Assembly: GCA_023268155.1 (NCBI GenBank)
Contig: JALNKM010000009.1
Span: forward strand, 1 to 49,160
Origin: Candidatus Geocrenenecus huangii
GTDB lineage: Archaea; Thermoproteota; Nitrososphaeria_A; Caldarchaeales; Wolframiiraptoraceae
DNA: 49,160 bases
Direction of reading: 5' to 3'
Shown: positions 44,307-49,160 of the stretch, one piece after another
Numbering within the stretch: the stretch's first letter is position 1
Layout of the letters: every line of letters starts with the position of its first letter
Translations under genes and position numbers: made by a program
Notes under the pieces: model-generated
What the model was told of the DNA's origin: nothing
Seen by the model: the letters and a program-made list of their open reading frames with translations, nothing else
The model's database searches: none

Positions 44307-44573
44307 ATGATTATAGAATTCATAGGGCCAATGAAGAAGATTGCCGGTGCAGGAAGACTAGAATTAACGATAGATAGAGAGATGAAGCTTATAGAGATAT
44401 TGAAGATCCTTCCTGAACCTATTAGGAAGAGAGTATTGGAATCATCTGGAAAGCTCTCTCCGGATATAATATTTTTAGTCAATGATGTAGAAGTTAAGAG
44501 TCTAGGTTTAGAAAATATTTCTGTTAAACCCAGCGACAAAATAGTTATGATACCGATCATACATGGTGGATGA
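44307..44573 (+). CDS. MoaD/ThiS-like sulfur carrier protein
   Basis: An 88-residue ubiquitin-fold protein ending in Gly-Gly, the tail that is adenylated and thiocarboxylated in MoaD and ThiS. It could give sulfur for tungsten/molybdenum pterin synthesis, which the AOR enzyme of this window needs, or for thiamine or tRNA thiolation, or serve as a protein modifier of the SAMP type. A GGTGA ribosome binding site lies two bases before the ATG. No MoaE or E1-like gene is adjacent. Confidence 0.82.
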   Translation: MIIEFIGPMKKIAGAGRLELTIDREMKLIEILKILPEPIRKRVLESSGKLSPDIIFLVNDVEVKSLGLENISVKPSDKIVMIPIIHGG

Positions 44574-44696
44574 AAAGCAGACGATAGTGGTGAAGTTAAT
44601 ATAGTAAAATATCCGTGATCCTCTATATGGTTGAGATAAGCTGGATAATGTTGGAAGATGAATTTCTAGAAAAATTGTTGTATACGTAGCTTGAAG

Positions 44697-44704
44697 CTTA
44701 TATC
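44697..44704 (+). promoter_or_regulatory. TATA box for cgi121
   Basis: CTTATATC is centred about 39 bases before the TTG at 44739. The predicted transcription start near 44727 falls after an out-of-frame ATG at 44705 and supports the TTG start. Confidence 0.4.
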
Positions 44705-44738
44705 ATGGTTAAAGACCAAGAGTATATAGTGGATCGTT

Positions 44739-45299
44739 TTGGAGAGAGTGGAGTATCGTGGATACCATGTCGCTGTGGGAGTATATCGCTTACTTGGTAA
44801 AGATCGTATTGAGAACTTTGAGAGAATAATTGATGAGCTGTCTGGAGGCGACGTCATTATAGAGTTGTTCAATTCAGAATTCATTATCTCTCTAAAACAG
44901 ATAGTATTCGCAGCTCTCTCCGCCATCAATGCATTCCTTTCTGAATCGAACATAGCTAGAAGCCTCGGTATCGAGATACTTCTCAGACTTTCGTCTGAGA
45001 CTCAGATAGATAGAGCAATAGATAAGATTGGAGTGAACAAGAATGTTGACGAGGTCGGCGTATGTATTGTGAGTAAAGATATAGACAAATTGGAAGAAAC
45101 GATGAGAAGTTTACTTCAAAAGATAAGTACTGTAGAGATAACTGAGGAATCACTACATTCTATAGATAGGGTAAAGAAAACAGTAGAATTCTACAACATA
45201 AGACGGGAAGAAGTTGAATCCATTCAAGCTAGAGACTTCTACGAGGCAGTCTTACTCATAGTATTAGAGAAGATAGCTACAGTTGACGTTGAAAGATAG
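44739..45299 (+). CDS. cgi121: KEOPS complex subunit Cgi121
   Basis: A 186-residue member of the Cgi121 family, which in the KEOPS complex binds the Bud32 kinase and the tRNA CCA end during t6A37 synthesis. The family core SNIARSLGIEILLRLSSETQ (residues 69-88) is clear, with the helical FIISLKQIVFAALSAINAF segment before it. The TTG start is supported by a TATA box; a GTG at 44748 is possible. Kae1, Bud32 and Pcc1 are not in the window. Confidence 0.87.
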   Translation: MERVEYRGYHVAVGVYRLLGKDRIENFERIIDELSGGDVIIELFNSEFIISLKQIVFAALSAINAFLSESNIARSLGIEILLRLSSETQIDRAIDKIGVNKNVDEVGVCIVSKDIDKLEETMRSLLQKISTVEITEESLHSIDRVKKTVEFYNIRREEVESIQARDFYEAVLLIVLEKIATVDVER

Positions 45300-45320
45300 C
45301 TTCTCATAGAATTCTTTTCA

Positions 45321-45965
45321 CTATTCTAACGCTTTCAGAACATGTTGTAGGAAGAGTGCTTCCGGTACTGCGCCCTCGAAGAAGATCTCTTCATTTATCA
45401 CCGTTTTCGGAACAGCTAGAACATTGTATCTACCTGATAATTCTTGGAATTCTAGTGCCTCAATCATGTCTCCTGTTATTAGAGTATTCTCTATAGCGAA
45501 TTGATGTGCGAGCCTCACTACTCGAGGGCAGTATGGGCAAGATGGTGTAACAAAAACTTGAATATGTACTGGTTTATCGATTTTCTTTAGTACTTCTTTA
45601 GTTTTACTCGTTAATCTACTAGTATTTCTAGAGACGTCTACTATGTCTTCTATGAATGTTGAGAATTCGTATCCGGACGGTAGACCGAAGAATCTAACAC
45701 CATATTCTTTCTCACCGAACAATAGTATTGCGGGAACTTTATCTACACGCCATCTAGTAGCTAATTCTTTATCTTCATCAATGTCGTAGACTTCTTTACG
45801 TATTCTAGTAGAGGTTGAAGAAACTTCCTCGATCAATTGCTCAGCCGTCTCACAGTATTCACAATCCTCTTTCTTCTTGAAGAGAATCACCCTCACAATG
45901 TTTCCTAACTCTTTCTCAAACTTGTTTACTAAGAATTCTCTATCTTCCTTCTTTAGTAATGACAT
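45321..45965 (-). CDS. protein disulfide oxidoreductase (double glutaredoxin-like)
   Basis: A 214-residue protein with two thioredoxin-fold halves, each with an active site: C35-EY-C38 in the first and C143-PY-C146 in the second, with cis-proline segments KVPAIL and AVPKTV. This is the PDO found in hyperthermophiles, which makes and shuffles disulfides in the cytoplasm. It shows no signal peptide. It could work in parallel to the membrane VKOR/thioredoxin pair at 32-33 kb. Convergent with cgi121. Confidence 0.92.
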   Translation of the reverse strand: MSLLKKEDREFLVNKFEKELGNIVRVILFKKKEDCEYCETAEQLIEEVSSTSTRIRKEVYDIDEDKELATRWRVDKVPAILLFGEKEYGVRFFGLPSGYEFSTFIEDIVDVSRNTSRLTSKTKEVLKKIDKPVHIQVFVTPSCPYCPRVVRLAHQFAIENTLITGDMIEALEFQELSGRYNVLAVPKTVINEEIFFEGAVPEALFLQHVLKALE

Positions 45966-46024
45966 CCTTAGGATATAACTTTCTAATCACTAAATAAATA
46001 TTCCGCATGAACAAAAACCGCATA

Positions 46025-47197
46025 TTACTTTTGAATGTAGTTGTAGAGTTTTTCAAGAGGTTTATATTCGTCGACTTTGACCCCCAAGCTTATAAGTATC
46101 CTGGTTAAAGCTGATATGGTATAGAGGATGTAAGGTGGTGTAGCTGTTAATCCCATATGACCTATTCTGAAAGATTTTCCTTCAAGTTGTCCTAGACCCC
46201 CAGAAATCATTATATTGAATTTCTCTAACAATCCTCTAACTATCTTGTTGCATAATCCTTCAGGAGATCTTACTGCTGTAACGGTTGGTGAAGCGTATTC
46301 CTCAGGTGCAACTATTTCCAAATCCATTGCTCTTATGGCCTCCCTAAAGGCTGCAGCTATTCTTCTATGCCTTTCATATCTATTCTCTAAGCCTTCGTTC
46401 AATGCTATTTTTAGTGCTTCCCGTAACCCAACAATACTATGGGTTGGAACAGTTGATGGATACGGGTGGCCAATGGGTCTCCATTTATCCATGTATGTTT
46501 TCCATACACTTAAATCTAAGAACCAGGATGAAGGCTTCCATACTCTATCTTCTACAAATCTGAAAACTTCGTAGCTTATAGCTACTGGAGCTATTCCGGG
46601 CACCGAAGATAATGCTTTCCCAGCGTATCCTACACAATAATCTATATTCCAATCATCAACCCGGAGCTCTACTGCCCCATATGAAGAAATAGCATCAACG
46701 ATATAGAATAGATTGTTTTCTTTAGCTATCCTGCCGTAAACCATTATCGGGTTACTGACCCCGGTGGATGTTTCATTATGGACAACCGCTAATCCCTTTA
46801 CGTCTTTATGAGTCTTCAAAACGTCTTCTACGTATCTAGGCTCAACGACCTTACCATACTCGGCTTTAAGAGATATAACTCTACATCCTAGATGTAGCGC
46901 CATCTCTTCGATCCTTTCACCGAAGAAACCATTAGAAATGACTATGATCTTCTCGCCAGGCGCTATGAGGTTAGCTATACCCATTTCTAGGGCTGCTGAA
47001 CCAGGTCCAGGAAAGATTATTACTTCTCCACTTGTATTAAATACTTCAGCTGCAAGCTTAGTAGTTTCTTCATAGATTTCACCCCATTCCTTACCATAGT
47101 GTGGATAAACAGGCATGGAAACTGAAGCCAGAACCTCATATGGAACTTCAGTGGGGCCAGGGATCATCAAAATAGGTTTACGGGTACATCTATTCAT
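46025..47197 (-). CDS. alanine-glyoxylate/serine-pyruvate-type aminotransferase
   Basis: A 390-residue class V PLP aminotransferase. MIPGPTEVP at the N terminus, the phosphate-binding PGPGSAALE, and the lysine in GYAGKALSSVPG, the position of the PLP lysine in this family, are present. It interconverts alanine or serine with glyoxylate or pyruvate; phosphoserine and (S)-ureidoglycine relatives are alternatives. It lies 16 bases after RNase HI and 59 bases before the disulfide oxidoreductase on the same strand, so the three may share a transcript. Confidence 0.85.
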   Translation of the reverse strand: MNRCTRKPILMIPGPTEVPYEVLASVSMPVYPHYGKEWGEIYEETTKLAAEVFNTSGEVIIFPGPGSAALEMGIANLIAPGEKIIVISNGFFGERIEEMALHLGCRVISLKAEYGKVVEPRYVEDVLKTHKDVKGLAVVHNETSTGVSNPIMVYGRIAKENNLFYIVDAISSYGAVELRVDDWNIDYCVGYAGKALSSVPGIAPVAISYEVFRFVEDRVWKPSSWFLDLSVWKTYMDKWRPIGHPYPSTVPTHSIVGLREALKIALNEGLENRYERHRRIAAAFREAIRAMDLEIVAPEEYASPTVTAVRSPEGLCNKIVRGLLEKFNIMISGGLGQLEGKSFRIGHMGLTATPPYILYTISALTRILISLGVKVDEYKPLEKLYNYIQK

Positions 47198-47213
47198 TCA
47201 CAAATCTCACATC

Positions 47214-47681
47214 TTACCTCGATCTATTCTTATCTATATATTTTTCCCCATTTCCTTCAGGCTTCATTGCATGATAATATTGTTTCGGATTCTCTGCAGC
47301 TTCTCTTGCCAGCCTATCAGCTTCCCTATTTTCTACTCTACTTATATGCATTATCTTGAACTTCTTAATATTCTTCATCAATTCCTGCACCTCTCTATAC
47401 AACCTTCTTATCTTCTCATCTCTTACATTGTATTCTTTATTGATCTGCTTAACTAGGAGCTCGCTGTCAGAGTAGAGCTCAACTTCATCTGCACCCAATC
47501 TAGAAGCTATTTCGAGAGATTTGATCAAAGCTAAGTATTCTGCCTCATTATTAGTCCTTAAACCTATGTAATCTGAGGATCTAAAGATCTCCCGTCCCTC
47601 TTCATTATAGATTATTAACCCTATCCCAGATGGACCAGGATTACCTTGAGAAGACCCGTCGAAGAATATCTTCAGCTTCAA
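47214..47681 (-). CDS. rnhA: ribonuclease HI
   Basis: A 155-residue type 1 RNase H that cleaves RNA in RNA-DNA hybrids. The DEDD catalytic set is D8 (FFDGSSQGNPGP), E46 (NNEAEYLAL), D72 (YSDSELL) and D122 (NREADRLA). It lacks the N-terminal hybrid-binding domain and has a basic tail. First gene of the minus-strand run with the class V aminotransferase. Confidence 0.92.
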   Translation of the reverse strand: MKLKIFFDGSSQGNPGPSGIGLIIYNEEGREIFRSSDYIGLRTNNEAEYLALIKSLEIASRLGADEVELYSDSELLVKQINKEYNVRDEKIRRLYREVQELMKNIKKFKIMHISRVENREADRLAREAAENPKQYYHAMKPEGNGEKYIDKNRSR

Positions 47682-47857
47682 CTAATTTTGACCCACCCAC
47701 CCATTATATCTTCTCCCCAATATACCTTTAAAGTTTTTAAGACTTCCTCGATCCACTCACCATATAATACTTATATAATCTACCCAATCTTTATCAATAC
47801 TCTATTCATATATTCTATTTTTAAGTAGCTACTTGAGGGAGGAGGAGATGAGATACA

Positions 47858-48466
47858 TTGACTAATATTAATGGTATCAGAATTGTCTTCGTCGATACTG
47901 CTAATAATTCTAAGAATCATTGTTGCTATGATCCTGTTGAGGATAGGTTCTTCGAGGTTGAGAGTCTCAGAGAACTAGAAGACCATGATGAGGTATATCT
48001 TGATTCATCGATATTCCAAAGTATGTGGAGTGAGATAGGGGAGCTTCTCAGAGAGGGGAAGAGGGTCTTCTACTTTAGACGTCCATGGAAATGGAGAGAG
48101 CTGAGGGATGGATTATCTGAAGAGTTGAAGAAGAAATTCGGGAAGAAGAAGAGTGACTTCGGTGACACATACGCTCTGTCAAAGATTCCTAGGACCTGGA
48201 AATGGTTTAGAGAGATAACATCAATTGATGTAGAGATAAAGCCATTACTGACGTTGGAAAAATTTTACTACAAGAACTATCAAAGATTGCTGATGCTTAA
48301 AAGTCTAAGTGTAGATGTTGATAGAGATATCGATGAAGTGGAAAGTAGAATATCAATGATACGTATGCGATGTAACATGAGATGTAACATGAGCTCGGGG
48401 ATCTGGATGATGGTGTTCATGAGCCTGACTGTGAAGCTACATTTACGATGTCTATCTAGGTTATAA
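47858..48466 (+). pseudogene. IS110-like transposase remnant (N-terminal domain)
   Basis: A 202-codon frame whose first 150 residues look like the DEDD/RuvC-like domain of IS110 transposases. D13 stands in VFVDTANNSK, and KSDFGDTYALSKI (D100, D103) matches the KTDxxDAxxLA motif of that family. The C-terminal domain with its serine is absent. The end is odd: a perfect 12-base tandem repeat at 48369-48392 is followed by a +1-frame stretch encoding HELGDLDDGVHEPDCEATF, which looks more protein-like than the open frame, so a frameshift is likely. The TTG start follows a purine-rich GGGAGGAGG. No terminal repeats were found, and an unrelated archaeal family is possible. Confidence 0.5.
48369..48392 (+). 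repeat. 12-base perfect tandem duplication
   Basis: GATGTAACATGA occurs twice in direct succession within the decayed 3' end of the transposase-like gene. The unit keeps the frame, so it does not itself cause the apparent frameshift. Confidence 0.85.
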
Positions 48467-48596
48467 TGCAATAAACTAAATTCAACTTCAACAATTTATC
48501 ATAGCATGCACGTGCTGGAGAGAAGTGAAGTTGTGTGAGTGATGAAATCATGCTCTTGGGCGAAAGCCTTTAGAGCCGCCATCCCGCAAATTATTT

Positions 48597-49043
48597 GTGC
48601 TCACGAAATTTAGCGCGAGAATCCTCATCTTAGTCATAGCAGTTGTGGTTCTTCTCATCTTCATTTTCTTCTTTCGGGGCGGAGAGGTTTTTGAAGCATC
48701 GCCATCTTTGGATGAAGAATTCCGGCTAAAGGTCGGCGAGAGAGCCTTGATAAGAGAAATAGGCTTGGTTCTAACATTTAATCGAGTTGTTGAGGACAGT
48801 AGGTGCCCGATAAACGTTTACTGCTTTTGGCCCGGAAGGGTAACAATAGAAATGTTGGTGGCCAGGAGAGGTCAAGATGCCGAGATGATAAACCTGACGA
48901 TACCAGGGTCCGAAAAAAGAGAGCTAGACGGCTACATAATCATGCTACTAGGCGTCGAGCCTCAAAGAGAGTACCCCGACAAAGTAGAAATCCCCCAATC
49001 TAGCTACGAGATCACTCTAAAGGTCTCACAGAGATCACGCTAA
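48597..49043 (+). CDS. membrane-anchored extracytoplasmic protein with DSRCP motif
   Basis: A 148-residue protein with one N-terminal membrane helix (residues about 8-27) and an exported beta-rich domain. The sequence VVEDSRCPINVYCFWPGRV, with two cysteines seven residues apart, matches a motif common in bacterial envelope proteins of unknown function; the cysteines may form a disulfide. The GTG start gives a basic N terminus before the helix. Base composition here looks higher in G+C than upstream, so transfer from bacteria is possible, but this was judged by eye. Confidence 0.6.
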   Translation: MLTKFSARILILVIAVVVLLIFIFFFRGGEVFEASPSLDEEFRLKVGERALIREIGLVLTFNRVVEDSRCPINVYCFWPGRVTIEMLVARRGQDAEMINLTIPGSEKRELDGYIIMLLGVEPQREYPDKVEIPQSSYEITLKVSQRSR

Positions 49044-49098
49044 AAAGCTGCATGAACGATCAGATCAAAGGAGGTTAAGTTCGTAAAAATTGGTTGGG

Positions 49099-49160
49099 TT
49101 ATGAGGTCTCCTGTTTTACTGGTTTTCCGCATTTGCCGCAGAATTTGTCATCTGGTTTGA
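49099..49160 (-). CDS. C-terminal end of a zinc-ribbon protein (truncated by window edge)
   Basis: The minus strand is open from the window edge to a TAA stop and encodes KPDDKFCGKCGKPVKQETS. The FCGKCGKPV knuckle is the second half or a single knuckle of a C-terminal zinc ribbon. The rest of the gene lies beyond the window. Confidence 0.6.
   Translation of the reverse strand, partial: KPDDKFCGKCGKPVKQETS

Noticed and set aside
44627-44689. 20-codon ATG frame after the MoaD-like gene
   Set aside because: It is very short, has no ribosome binding site or clear promoter, and nothing supports its translation.
44705-44800. ATG-initiated 31-codon frame before cgi121, possibly a shifted true N terminus
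   Set aside because: The TATA box at 44697 overlaps it, so transcription should begin after this ATG; the frame stops soon and does not match Cgi121.
1-49160. CRISPR array or rRNA genes
   Set aside because: No regularly spaced direct repeats, cas genes or rRNA-like conserved stretches were seen on reading through.

Overview
The window looks like a piece of a thermophilic archaeal chromosome, most likely from the Thermoproteota (TACK) side, but nothing here fixes the lineage more closely. The signs are an LysW-carrier lysine/arginine pathway, the B subunit of topoisomerase VI, a Cgi121-type KEOPS subunit, a tungsten-type aldehyde:ferredoxin oxidoreductase, a double-CxxC protein disulfide oxidoreductase, an intron-containing tRNA-Thr, AT-rich DNA with AGA/AGG arginine codons, and TATA boxes placed about 25 bases before many start codons, which suggests widespread leaderless transcription.

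Layout. 1-852: three small plus-strand genes, two with zinc-ligand-like cysteines. 820-2822: a small methyltransferase and a chorismate mutase-aminotransferase fusion. 3093-10767: the core of LysW-dependent biosynthesis (argX, a small basic ORF, lysY, lysZ, a radical-SAM gene pair, lysW, lysX, lysK). 10764-14259: an aldehyde:ferredoxin oxidoreductase, a cupin and an M24 peptidase. 14284-24902: a peptide-type ABC importer operon carrying a hydantoin-type racemase, divergent from hyuA-hyuB. 25045-29444: argH, argG and top6B. 29765-33174: a SPASM radical-SAM protein, an orphan gene, a VKOR/thioredoxin redox pair and tRNA-Thr. 33253-41289: a set suggestive of gamma-glutamyl amide metabolism (gamma-glutamyltransferase, metallophosphoesterase, APC permease, glutamine-synthetase-like ligase, a protein with a possible cysteine-hydrolase site, class III aminotransferase). 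41344-47681: nucleotidyltransferase-like protein, lysJ, ECF-like membrane protein, a candidate box C/D sRNA, MoaD/ThiS-like protein, Cgi121, protein disulfide oxidoreductase, alanine-glyoxylate-type aminotransferase, RNase HI. 47858-49160: an IS110-like remnant, a membrane-anchored protein and the end of a zinc-ribbon gene.

How the genes work together. LysW is the protein carrier on which aminoadipate (by LysX) or glutamate (by ArgX) is capped. LysZ, LysY and LysJ are expected to process both, LysK releases lysine or ornithine, and ArgG/ArgH finish arginine. The early aminoadipate genes and ornithine carbamoyltransferase are not in the window. The transporter, racemase and HyuAB genes look like one uptake-and-hydrolysis unit for hydantoin- or oxoproline-like compounds. 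The 33-41 kb set is the best candidate for an undescribed pathway. It resembles the bacterial gamma-glutamyl polyamine route in composition, with an unrecognised protein translationally coupled to the ligase. The C2H2 finger-transmembrane-thioredoxin protein coupled to VKOR is the most unusual single architecture.
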